Assembly: GCA_018398805.1 (NCBI GenBank)
Contig: JAGFBZ010002245.1
Span: forward strand, 2,690,001 to 2,754,000
Source: Hirundichthys speculiger
Lineage: Eukaryota > Chordata > Actinopteri > Beloniformes > Exocoetidae
Direction of reading: 5' to 3'
DNA length: 64,000 nt
Of this stretch, positions 36,401-49,800 are shown one piece after another. The notes under the pieces are model-generated. The model ran no database searches. It worked only from the letters and a program-made list of their open reading frames with translations, and was not told the DNA's origin. The stretch's first letter is position 1; each line of letters begins with the position of its first letter. The position numbers and the translations under genes are program-made.

Positions 36401-39400
36401 AAGGTCAATCTGTATTGACTGGATGTTCCAACAGGATCCTCTGGCTTGTGATTATCACAAATGTGCCTTTAACCACTGTGATTGTCAATTAAAAAAATGC
36501 CTTTAATGCTTTCATAATGGGAAATAGAGTGAAAAGCCTTTTTGTGGAACGTTAACTCATCTTAAGTTAGGCTTCATTCGTGGTAGCAGGCAGGTCATTT
36601 TTACTTTGTGCAGAAAGAAGGATTTTGATTTTACCGCCAGTGCAGGTGGGCTTGCTTGAAGCCCCCCAAACAGTTAGACTTGACTGGTCAGGCATTAGCT
36701 TGAACCAAGAGGTGGCTGACAACAGCCAAGGTCATCACAAAGGGGACAAAGCACCAAAAAGCTCAACAACAGAGAAGTCCAAGTGAAATGACTGTGTGTG
36801 CGGTCTTTTCCACCTCTGAGCAACGCCAAATGACCAACCACATGGAGCTCACCTCTCAGGATGTTCCACATATTTCTGAAACTGCGACAGAAGCACCAGC
36901 CTCTGTCATATAGATGTTCATTTGTGAAGCGCCAACACAGAGCGGCAGCAGAGACTTGTTCAGTCCCACTGGAGCATCTTCATGATATCTTTGATAATAG
37001 TGGGAGAGCTAATGACTGTTTCAATCATTGTTCTTCAAATGTTTGTGTGTGTGTTTTGATTAAAATTGCTTACAGTTTACAGTTTTCATTGAGCTGTCAG
37101 ACAAGCAAAAATGAAAAGTTATGGCCAACAAAGAGAATTCAGAATGTGTTGAGAAAGATGAAATGATTTTATTTGCACATGAATTCAAAGCACAAGTTCA
37201 TTCAGACACAGCTTTCTTTTAAAATTGATGCCAATGTACTAAATTCAAGACAATAACAAAACAGCACTATTCAGATCAGAAATGTGAAATACTTTATTAA
37301 ATGTTTTTTTTTTTTCCACAAAAATGAAGCACCACTGGAAGACCAGGACTGGAGAAGCACTTACAATGAAATATTCTGAGTAATGTCATCTGAGACAGTT
37401 CAACCCCAGAGATTGACTGTTTCAAGCATTACTAACATACCCAGCCCTCAACCCTGAAACTCCACTTTCAAGTTGCGAAATATCAACGTTTCTGTAATGT
37501 ACTTCCACCACTAGCCTTTCTTGTTATGCGGGGTGACACCTTTCAGGAGACGGACATTCCTTTGCTGTCTTTTGTTTCTGGTGCTTCAATGTTTCAGCTT
37601 TTTTCCCCCCCGTTAACTTAAAGATTGTCATTTATTGGAGAAGCTCCCATTTACAGAGACATCTCCATGGAAACTGAAGTATTGCATTGCTGCTTCTAAC
37701 AACACGGGGCTGCTGGCTGGCACTGAGTGACAGTAGAGGAAGCACTTATCAGCATTTTTCACATAGGACTGAAACAAAAGCTAAAATTAAGTGGATTCAT
37801 TTTATGTATCACCCAGTGCAAATTCCACTGTCTGTCCATGCACCATACACATTTCTTATGAGTCAAATGCTTAACGTAGTCCTATAATGGACAGGATGTG
37901 ATGTTCTTGTTAGCAGTGATGTCAACAGAAACTTGATGAGGCATATTTTAGCCTTATGTTCACTGTGTGCAGACAAATGAAACTGTAACATTATGTGCCT
38001 CTTTGTGTTTTCCGATTTTATGATGTCCCCATAGATATGATGGCGGAAAGATGGACGATAAGGAAAAGAAAGAAAATAAAGTTAAAGATGGAGCTCAAAG
38101 AGGACAGATTTGTGTGTGTACGTGGGTGTTGGAGATCAGGGATCATGGAGGGAGGGTATATTTGGCCTTCATGCTGTCTTGCTCAATTTTGTCATTGCAT
38201 GTTGGGTGCTATGGAGCATTCTGACTATGAACATCTCTAATGATCTCCAGCAGGGGTTTTGTGTGTGTGTGTGTGTGTGTGTTCTTATCTGAACTAGCTA
38301 GCTGTAATGAAGCAGTGAACCTTGGACTACAACGATTGAGGGCTTTTACACTATTTTTTTTCTTATTCTCTTGTAATAAGGAACAATTGTATATCTAAAG
38401 GGAAGTAACAGAACATTAAATATGAACTTTTATAGTGTACTTTAATGGCTCTGCACATGATGCCAGACTTGGATAGCGTTTACAGCAGCATACACTCTTA
38501 AATCAGTATTTTAGTCTCGTGGGTTTGAAAGTTCAGATGCTTACGAGTTAAGAGTTAAGCTGTTGAATGCAGCTGACTTTCCATTTAGCTTGGCACTGAC
38601 TTTCTGTTAGCTGAACTTGTTACAGTTACAATGTAGTTTAAAAGCTTCCTCGCACTTTTACTGTTCAAAGAGACATTAGCACGTTTAATTTTTAATCTCA
38701 AGGTCTCAGTGTTGAACCAACAGGCATGGATCTCTGAGACCTTTGTGTCCTTGATTTTTTTTTTTTTTTTTGTGATGAATTTTTAACCCTCAGGAGGTTA
38801 TGTGCAAAGGTAATCCTTAAATTATATATTAAACATGTGTGTAAACATCTTGATTATGGTCACGTAGCAGGAAGCAAAGCTTCCCATAAACACCACACCC
38901 TAGCTGATTATGTCACCCCACGTGTTTCCATACTTTTTGTTGCCTTGTAATGGAACACTATGTCGAAGAGACCCCCCACCCCTCTTAACTGCTCGGTGTC
39001 TTCCTGTTTTTGCTTGTCTGTTTGCCTCCACCGTCTCCCCACTGAGGGAGGCTTCCTTTTTCCTGTGGTGTACTATGCAAGCATAACTGGGAGCTCAAGA
39101 CTCCTAACCAGGAGGAAACTCCGAAAGTTACATTATTTATTTGGTGCAGACAGGAATATACACTTTTTATTTTCTGAGTACTTGATATATTACTCGATAT
39201 ATTAACTTCATTGTGTATTGATCAACTCATAATTTTGTCCATATAATTGCAATTTAGTAATTAGATTACATCACAGTCCAAAAAAAAAGGTGTCCTACAT
39301 GAGTATCCCAACAATCAGAAGACTGAGCAGTGAAGTCTGACCTTTTTGGCAAGTTTTTTATAAAGCTTAGTTATCTCTTTATGTTATTGTTGTTGTGCAA

Positions 39401-42400
39401 AGGGAGCAGAGTTCATTGGCATGTAAAAGCCATGAACTGTTCTCCTTTTGCGTCTCTTGACAGTAGTTTGTGCAACACCTGTACTTGACTATGCACAGAT
39501 AACGATTGGAAGGAGATGCCTCTACAGATGGTCCTTTTTATGCTTTTATTGTACACACAAAGTTAAAAGACTCAGCTTTCTCTGTGGAAGACACATTGGT
39601 TAGATTGAGGAGATCCTCAAAGTATTGAAGTTCAGCAGCACCCACCACCAAGCCCTGTAAGACTCCTTCTTCAGCCTGATGGCCTTCCCTCTCCCGACGT
39701 GCCCACCACTGGGTTCGACGGTTGCCTCCATGACAGGCACCAACGACTTTGAGGCTACAGCTTCCGGTCAGCCACCTTGACAGTAGAGGCATGGAACACG
39801 GCCCATTCAGACTCAATGTCCCCCACCTCTCTCGGGATGTGGTGGCAGCTCTGCTGGAGGTGGGAGTTATAGATCTCGTCTGAGAGGTTCCTCTGCCTGG
39901 TATTCCCAGTAAACCCTCACTACATGTTAAGGGCCATCTATACTCTCGCGGCAATGTGTCGCCGTCAGCTTGTCGCAGAGATGCCGCCGTCACTTTTGAT
40001 TTATACTCGCGTCGGTCTCTGCTATGTTATTCCACGCCACAACGCAAGATGGACAATCCCGAACTAGCTAAACTCACTAAACTTATCTCTTGTGTTTTTC
40101 CACTTCCTCACCGTCTCGGCCGTATCCAAACCCACATTCATCGCAATCTCCCTCCATGAATATGTGCTGTCTTTGTGGTGTGGAGAAACAGAATCGTACA
40201 GATGTGGGTACTTCCTCATTTCTTCAATGCGCTCTTTTCTATGCGGTTGTAGAATTGACCAATCAGAGGCCTCCTTTCTCTCCTCTCTGCGACACTGTCA
40301 TAATGTGAACATTCAATATAGCCTAAATGAAAACACAAAAGGGGTATATATGAAGAGTATTTATTTGAAGGGATTTGCATATTTTTTTGTTCATTTAACA
40401 TTGCTTGTATTTACATTTACATTTGATTTTCATTCCACACATTGTTTTCATTTCATATTGCTCTTCTTTTACAGTTTTTCCATCTAATTTCACGTGACTT
40501 TTCTTTACTCTTTTAATGACTGGCTTGTAATCATTTGTTGCAGACTTTTCATTCTTTATGACTGTTTTGAAGGAGTGTATTTGTGGACTGGTCCAGAGTA
40601 GTTTATTTTACATGAGAGAAGAGCGCAAACAGTTCTGTTGTCTAACGACATCCTATTCTATGTAACAATCTTTTTTTTTCTTCGCGTGCTGTCACTCATC
40701 GGATGTCAACCTCGCGACATCTACCACCTACAGTACCTGTAGTGGGCTACTGCTGTGGCAGTTATCGCGAGGCAAGTGACAGATCTCAGATTGGGAATGT
40801 TTTTTTTTTACTCCACCTGATGCGGTATTATTATTTTTTAATAACATAGGTTAAAATACAGGAGATTTATGGGAAAATACTAATACGGGAGGGCGGTGTG
40901 AGAGAAGAGTAAAATATGAGAACTTTCCCAGCCAAAATGGGATACTTGACAGGTGTGCTGCCCACGGTGTCCTGGTGCTACATGCACTTATGGACTTCCC
41001 TGTGTTCGAATGTTCCTCATAAACAAACTGTGGCTAGCGCAGAAGTCCCAACAACACTGCTCGGGTTCAGATTGCAGAGGCTGTTCCTCCCAGTCATGCC
41101 CTTCTAGGTGACACTGTCATTACTTACATGAGTGTAAGTAATGACAGAGGACTCCCCTTTAGGAGCACTTTCCAGTACTTCCCACCAGTGACTCCAAGAA
41201 GGTTGGTTACTCAGAACTGCTGAGCCTGCAGAGCCTGTTCCCCAACCCAAAGGCTCAGGTAAACTACCCTCTTGACCGCTGTGAAAAACCCTAATGTACA
41301 GGCTCCCAGCCGAGGAGAAATAAGTAATCTTCAAGTAACTCGGCACCTGTCACCACGGGCAACTCCAGAGTGAAACAAGGTCCAGCCCCTCTCGAGGAGA
41401 CTGGTTCCAGTACCCGTGCTGTGCGTTGAGGTGCGCCCGACCCTATCTAGCTGTTATCTCTCAACCTCACACACAAACTCAGGCTCTTTCCCCACCAGGG
41501 AGGTGACATTCCACGTCTTGACAGCCAGTTTCAGTGACTGAGGGATTGGACATCGAGGCCCCTGCCCGTCCTACATGGCTCCTGACTTGTATGGCCCCTT
41601 CCTGTGGGTGGTGGGTCTACAGGAGTGTGTTGTCCTTTGACTGTTTATCGTTTAGACACAAACACACACTCACTCTTAAAGAGTAATATCTTTGTTGCAC
41701 TGGTCCACACTGGGAACTGAGGATCAAGTAGACAGATGATGGCAGTGTTCAGTGGTGAGGAGCCTTGCTGTGTATTAAATTAAAAGTATACATTTAAAAT
41801 ATATATAGTTGCTGCTAAAAGAGGCAGAGGAATAACGAACGCGTTTGACACACTTATAAGCCATTGCCAACTGCTGAGCTCGCTGGCCTGAAAATAGTAT
41901 TAAAAGGAAATGTTAAGTATGAGTTTAGCAAGAGTCTTTGCACAACAGTTGCTTGAGTAGAGCAAGGTTATGTTGCGACTCAGAATTGGCCTGTCTGCAC
42001 ATTTAGTATTGATGAACAGGTCTACACACAGCAACTTAACACAGTGTCTTAGTGCGAGAGTGTAACCACAACATACTCCAACCATGTCATAATCGCTACT
42101 GAAACCATGAAGATGGCGCTCTGCTTTCTGTTTGGCACCGCAGAACTTCTAACCTGAGTGGGCAACAGCCACGTTTTTCTGTCATAATCTTTTCTTTGTT
42201 GTAAACCAGAGACTAGTGGCCGTCGGATGTACACACGCTGATAATAAAGTATGAGGATTGTGCTATTTGGCCGTCATCCTGTGCTTATGGAAAGCATGCT
42301 GTCTGTGTGTCTTTGTCAGCATGTGCGTGGATGTGTGTGTGTCTGTGAGTAATAACCCTGGTTTCTGTCCAGTACCATCTGGTAAATTCCAGCACAGAGG

Positions 42401-45400
42401 GCATTTTAGCTTGCCAGCTATTTCTATGCTTGTGCCTCTTTCTCTCTCTCACAATCATAGACATACAGTCAGACACTCACACACACACACACACACACAC
42501 TTTTTTGCTTCTATACACACTCAGGATCACGTGAGCTGTAACTGCAGGGCAGTGCTCTTTTCTGAAGGAGAAAAGGAAATGCAGTATTGTGGATGTAACT
42601 GCTGTCTGGCAGCTGTTCCTAGTCTCTGGACTGTCTCCTTCTTCTCTCACATGTACCTTAAGTTTGTCTGTTTAAACCTGATTTTCATTTTACTGTCAGT
42701 ATTGAACAGAAGCCTAACTTGCAAAACTGAAAGTGCACATGAATTTTTGATGCTGTCAAGTTATTTTTTTTTTCTAAAATTTCCATACTATGAAGACAGG
42801 AAATGTCAGGAAGTATTGTCGACATTGCTTGATAAATAACCCTGTGTCAAAGAGACCACACATGCACACATTTAGTACAAATAAAAGCTTGTGCATGGAA
42901 AGGACAACCTGAAAGGTTACAAATGAAGCTATTCCTGACAGCAGGGCACCGACTGCACACTGCTGGGCAGACCACCTAGGAAAATGGATGAGTGGGATTA
43001 TAAAGACATTGGAGGAAGGAAGGGGGGAGACGGGTGAAAGCAGAGGTCACATTATAATCTGCATGGGGATGTTTTACATGACTCCAGGGTGCTCACACAA
43101 CAGGGGACAGGAAATCACCCAAGAGGAAGCCAGATTGGTGAGACAAACTGTGATGGAAGTGAGAGAAGGTGACAGGAGGGGTCGTGAGCAGTTAGGACTG
43201 CTGCAGAGCAAATGGTATGATGAAGAAGACGAGGGATAGGAAGTCCTTTCTAAAGTGCAATCATCAGCGGTCACGAGCCCTCTTTGTGGTCCCTTTACAA
43301 TGGCAGCATGCTGACATGTGGCATGTTGGCCTTTGAGTTTGTATTTTTGCTGGTAGCTCGTGCTCATATAATAACTAAGTAGAGCTTGTGGACAGGCAGG
43401 TAGAACTTGGAAAAACAATGTCAAACAATGTTTTGGATAACCACACTGCACATAAACAACATTAACTGCTATTTCAGAGTAAGAATGCTTACTAGAGATA
43501 CAGTATGAAAGGTTGTATATTACAGCAGTTATATTTTCCATCAATAAAGCAATAAAAGAAATATATTTTTGTTCATCTATTTAGACCTATGGTTTAAAAG
43601 ACCTTATGAAACCTGATGGTTTCTTGGAATATTTCAAGCTCTAATTCTAGATAATAGAATGGATCTGTACTGGTGACATCCTGTTGAAGTAGCTTTGGTC
43701 AGGTTGCATTTTCCTTTTTTACCATCTTGAGAATTTTATGTTAAGCTTTTGTCCTACTTAAAGGGTAACTTTTGAAACATTTTTATAAGCTAGTTTAGGT
43801 GCTGTACTTGTTAAACGGATTTATGCTGGTAATTCTGGCATGTTATCTGTTGTGAAGCAAACTTTTACAACTGGAAAGTTGTAGATCCCAAATAGAGCCT
43901 TTTAAAGCCCAAAGTAGTAAAAAAAAAAGTAGTAGGAGTAAAATGGAGAGCAAGGAGGAGAAAATTTAAAGTTCCTCATTTGTTACTTACTTGAACACAA
44001 CTTAAAGGTAATACACCTGACAGATACAGTAGATGCACAAGCCAAATATCACTACAACTGTAAAAAAAAATTACAGTGCAAAAAGTCCTGCAAAATAACA
44101 TCATCGAATCAAGAGGAAATTAGATGAATAATTCCCATTGATTATCAAATTTTGTGCTTGGTATTTTTGCACAAACTGCCCACCCCTAGTACAAAATCAC
44201 AGGTTTTTAAAAATTTAATTAAATTTTTTTTTTCTTTTTTACAAATTAGATTTTAATTGTTTAATTGTCTTTTAATACACAATTCAGTTATATGAATTTA
44301 AATGTAACATTTAATGAATACAGTTTGATACTAGTTCATGTACTTTTGCACAGCTAGTCAGGAGAAAAAGGACAAACGGCTGGTGGTTTCACAGTTTGTA
44401 TGTGTTTAAATCTTCATGCAGGCAAACAACTGTTTTGCAGAAATCCTTTATTAGCTCCAGATGTGCTTTCTCTATTTAATTTTTCAACTTCTTTGACTTC
44501 AGATATAGAAAGTACAATTTCAGTTCCTCTTCGACATCGTGTCTTTTTACGCTCAAGCAACACTGACCACCACAGATGCAGCTTTGTTTCACTGATGAAT
44601 ACTTTTTTGTATTATTTCCTTCTTTATCTCATTTCTTTTCTTAAAATAACTGAGAGAGGGGCAGACAGTCTAGACGCTGACAGGGACGAGAAGCGAATCG
44701 ATTGAAGCATACAGAAGCAATTTCACGTCTCAGTCCTCAACCTCAGAAACAGAGCCTCTGCACCCCCAACAATGATTCTGGGAGTGCACACAATGGCTTG
44801 TGTGTTCATGTATAACACCAACTCGTCAGTGGATGATCAAAGGAACATATTGCCTCATTCCCTGTCAAACTTCCTCTTTTTGCTGCTGCTTTCTCACCTT
44901 TGTTGTTCCCTCTCTGTGTCTCTCTCTGTTCCCTCCGGCGCTCTCTCATTTCCTACCTCAGTCCCTCAGGCGTGCCTCCAAAAGTGTCAGCGTTTCCTCT
45001 GTCCTTTAGAGGCATCACACCTCATCATTGCTCTTATGCTGTCTGTTCAGTATCAGCACTTTCGTGGTGTTGTGGGATTCTGCACATCTCTGTTGCATCT
45101 TTTCCTTGACTGTAAATTTCTTGTTCTTTGGAATTTCACATCTCATACAGTATTCTCTCTGGTATTGTTTTCCCTCATGAGCTGAGGTGTAAAGTTGGAG
45201 GCGTACTTCCTGAATTCCAAAATTTAACAAATGCTGTCAGGAAGTGAGAAGTTTGAGAAGCTTATGCTGTTCTAAAAAAACAAAAAACTAAAAAATCCCC
45301 CCCCCCCCCCCCAAAAAAAAAAAAAAAAAACAAAACAAAACAACAAAAAACCCCTCTATACTCCTTGTGCTCACTTTTTAAAGATGTGGCACAGCTTAGC

Positions 45401-46829
45401 TGAGAGTGATGTGTTAAACCTCATAACTAATACCCCTTTCAGATTGATGGTAGGAGCAGTTTGTAAAGCACTAAGGTGGTCTGAATATGTCCCGAGTGTT
45501 ACAGCTGGCACATCTCACGATCCGCTAGTATGACAAACGGTAATCCTTTAAATCCTCAAATTAGCAGATGGTTTGGCATGATATGACTTGATGTGGTGTT
45601 ACATTAAAAATGACAGTCGTTGTGGAAAAACGGAGAATGAAATTGCTTGGCAGATTCATGACACTGCTGCCTGCAAACTGTAGTTTATGCTGTTTGATAA
45701 AGGCGCTACGCTGAGCTTTCAACATGGATTATTTTTTATTGTGAACGTGGAAGCATGTAAATATGTGTGCTCACATCAGATGACATACTTGACCACGAAG
45801 AGGAAATTGTGGTGACCTGAAATGTCAGACCGCTTAATATGATCAGATGTTCATCTGTTAAAACATCTGAAAGCCATACTTTTTTCCCTTTTTTTGTCTG
45901 TCTGACAGCAGGATGACAGATGGTTTCTTCCTGGCCAAAGGAGGGGTACTTTTATCAAAAATTCTGATGTTGATGAATTAATGTGTCAGCATAACCACCT
46001 GCTGAACAGATATTGGATGTAAATCATATTTACTTTGAGTTTTCTGGTCCAGAAACAACCTTGTAACCTCAGGCCAGAGTCAAAAAGCAGACCAGAGCTT
46101 TTAAATGTCTGCATAAACGGTTAACATGCACCTTCCATTTTGCATTGCAGTGTTGCGAAATGCCTCTAAAGACAGTTTAATTCAGTTCCAACCATTCAGA
46201 GCAACAAAAACCTGTTACTTGGCACTGAGAAGTGTGCCTGAAGGGCGCTCTTCTGTGCTGTGTTATTGTACGAGAGCCATTCTGTATTAAATACATGGTC
46301 ATGATTGGTCTGAGCAGGAAAGACTGTTTAAAGAGGAGGAAGACCAGGCAGATTCAGCCAGAATAAATGAAACATTAACAATTTGATTAGACTAGTTCTC
46401 AGGCGGCCTTCACTTCTCTTCATTAGGCTTGCTAATGAAGCGGTACATGATACTGTCCATCAGCTCCGGCACCATCGTCATCACTTTTTTGTGCTCCATA
46501 TTAATACACAAAATCATCAAATATGCATCTATGTAATGGCTCTGCTTTCAATTTGACTGTCCCTTTAGTGTGGGGACATGAAAGAGCATAATGTACAATA
46601 GTTCTACATCTTATTGTGTGATTGATATTTGGCATGTTCATTTATTTAGCGTGGGGATGTTGAAGAGTCATTTTTGAAGTTTAAAGTCTTTTTCTTGACC
46701 GAACGTTGAGGGAGATGCAGGTAGTAGTTCTGCAGGGTAAACCTGACGATGACAATCAAAGGCACCTACCCACTGTAGATCAACAGGGAGGAATACAGTT
46801 GCACGTGTGTTTGCTAGATAAGCTAGACT

Positions 46830-46864
<35 letters not shown>

Positions 46865-49800
46865 GGCAGATAAGTAGGAGGAGGAAGATGATAGCAGTGG
46901 GTGGATTAAAGCAATGAGACTGTGCGTGGATTAAAGGGTTATTTGTTTTTAAGCAGGTAGAAGACAGTGATGAGAGGACAGAGAGCAGAGCTCTTCCTGG
47001 TACAGCATCAGTAGAAGAGGGAGGAAATGGCAATTTTTGCTCATGACGGGGAGGAAATGGAGGAAAGAAGAGGTCCAGAGTGGATTTTGGCTGCGAAGAA
47101 GATGCCATATTAAAGAAAACATCTTTTTTAATGTCTGTAAAAATGGGAGAAAGAGCCTGGAGATGTACTATGTGAAGCCTGATGGGGCATTCAGATAATA
47201 TCATAAAGAGCAGCTCGCAACAGGAAGGGAGTTTTGTTGCTTGTTTTCTTTGAGTTGTAATTTCTGAAAAACCCTAATTTTCATAGTTGCATGACCAACA
47301 CAAAGAAAGATTGAATATAAAACCCCTACACCAAATAAAGAGTTTCCCAAAGGGTTATGGCGTTAATTACATCCATTTCTAATCCTTACGAAAAGGGTCT
47401 CTTTCCTTTGTGCTATTAAAATTCCACAGAATATGTGAGGCTCCTTTTGAAGGTAGGAAGCTCTTGTGTTTAACGCTATTAGAACCACATTAGAGCCATT
47501 AGCTGGCTGTGCTACAGGAAGCTACATCGCCAGCAGCACCACCAAAGAGTGCATCTGACAAAAGTCTGTGGCGTAGACTCTTACTATTTCTCTTAAAGTA
47601 CACAATCTCCTTAATGATTAATGAGTCCAACAGGAAGACTGTTAGTGTTTTATGGTGACTGAGGAGGATGGTCTCCTTAATCAGAAACAAGAAGGAGCAC
47701 TTTTCTGTGAGATGATCCCAAACCAACACTAAGATGTGTGGCTTCAGAGGTAGCAAACATAACCACCTAAACAATGCTTTACAAGCGCATATCATCCCTC
47801 ATGTGGTCCCTCGACTTTTTGTTTGGCCAGTTAAGCACTTAAATCCTCCACCACACCTGATTTAATAACAGGAATCTAAAAGTCAATGATATTTGTCTGT
47901 TTGAAACCAGCCAGGAACAGCAGCGCAGTGTTTTTATTTTAGTTTAAATCACCGATTACAGGAGCCCTGCGCAGGGAGCACACAGAAAAACTGGACAAAA
48001 TAGCAAGGATGACAAACTAGCTCTGTGGTTAACACGTGTTGGCATGGCGACCAGCAGAGCATGACTGGCGGCATGTTCAGCAGAGTTGGAGCCTTGACCG
48101 CTCCAGCTGCTTGGCTGGAGCTTTCGTTTAGCTTGTGTAACAGCAAAAATTACAATTTGTTCAAAGATAATGAGGTTGGAGAAAAGGAGCTGAGCTGCCT
48201 TCAAGTCTGGCACCTGATAAAAGGATTCTCATTCTTCCAGTTTTTCTGACTTGATACAGGCATGTATCAAGCCTGTATCAAGCCCGGCGTGCGCACTTCG
48301 CACCTTTTTAACCCCTGACCCATTTTCATGTCTGTTGCTATGAGCTTTAGATGTAAAGTCATGATGGCAGTGAGTCCTCACCTCTTGTGTTGCTCTATCC
48401 AGTGTTTACCTACTATTTAGATTTACTGCTGCCATAAATCACCCGTTATTCATGTTTCATGGAAACAACAAATGCTGGGAATTACGAGGCGTTTGAAGTA
48501 CTTCTGAACAAACTGGCACACGAGCCAAAATGAAAACACGCTGTGACTATGGTGAAGTTAATAATACATTTCTCCTGGGTCAAAGTATGTTTCCTGTGAC
48601 GTAAATGTGCTTTAAAACTACATACTTGTATAACAGCAGCTTAAAAGGTAATCTGTAAGAGAAAAATAAATTAATCAGTAAATTTGTCCTCTCCAGTTAT
48701 AATGCTAAAGTTCAATGTTCTGCGTTCAGTAATTGTCCTGCAGGTCATTGTCTTTGTGTCTCTCAGAGGTTCTGCCAACATTTCTTTGTAAACTCATTCA
48801 AACTTTGATTTATTTTCATATTGTGCTCTGTGTTTTAACAGTGACGCACTTCCTTTTCTTCCCAGATCATAGTCAGTTGGTAGCCCCAGCATGTATGGTG
48901 AACTGCAGTTCGTCATGCTCCAAGTCTCAAAATAACTAACAAAGAGGCTACATTTAAGAGAGGAACAAGATAAGCCTGATAAAGTGAATCTAAAATACTG
49001 ATGTCGTGTTGCCCTCCCCCAACACTGTTAGACACTGATACTCTCAGAGAGTCTGAGATTACAAGACCTTGCCTTTGGCTATGTTTCTTGTATCGTACTA
49101 TTACCAGTTGGCCGCTGTTGTGTAACTGCTTTCTGTGTATGTGTGTACACAAAGGAAGGAACACATGCAACCAACCAACACCACCCCCCAAAGAAAAAAA
49201 AAACAGAAAAAAAAAACTATTAATGTATAAAACTTGATATAAGTGATTAAAGTCTAAAACTTAATTTGCTCCAGAGTTTGTGCAAAATTTTAACTTAAGA
49301 GAAAGCAAAGCTGCTTCAGATAAATATAAGAAAGTCATATACAGGGATTCTCTAGAAATACCCTTTCCAGCGTGTTTTTAATTATAGAAAACAATGGCTC
49401 CTTAGAATAATTTATGTGCCAGTGGGGGCTAAGAATTGTGGTAGCTCTTCATGCATTTGTAAAATTGCTAAGAGCTGTTTAAAGTAATTAAAATACAGTA
49501 AGAATGTCTTTCGAGTTGCCCTTTCTTGCCTTCCTTCTTCTTTTCTTCTTTTGGTGCAGTTTGTTCACACTTTGTTCAAGAAGCCACAACTCGGCCTATT
49601 ATTTCTTATGCTGTTTAGCAATTCATTTGTATTTTCATTTAAAAGTGCTGACAGATGGATATCTGTGCTGAAAAGCGGAGTGCCTGTTCCCATTTATCTG
49701 GTGAATCAACCACTTATTATTAATGTATGATTTTTTTTTTTATGTGTTGTACATCTACATTGTTTAGTTTAGTTTATAGCTGAATTGTCTTTCAGATTTT

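Noticed and set aside
39538..39993. 151-codon - strand frame as a host protein
   Set aside because: Its text (VVGACHGGN, FEDLLNLTNVSS) belongs to a fish LINE polyprotein, with an internal deletion.
42258..42839. 193-codon open frame on the + strand
   Set aside because: It runs through CA/GT repeat (HTHTHTH, CVFVSMCVDVCVSVS), has no conserved domain, lies inside ubl3 intron 1 and lacks coding composition.
43074..43544. 156-codon open frame on the - strand
   Set aside because: No family motif, and length is within what chance gives over a 64 kb window.
44772..45185. 137-codon frame overlapping two other + strand frames
   Set aside because: The region is pyrimidine-rich and open in several frames at once, a composition effect.
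46668..47204. 178-codon open frame on the - strand
   Set aside because: It contains a polylysine made by the 31-base T homopolymer, which would be unstable. No recognisable domain or splice context.
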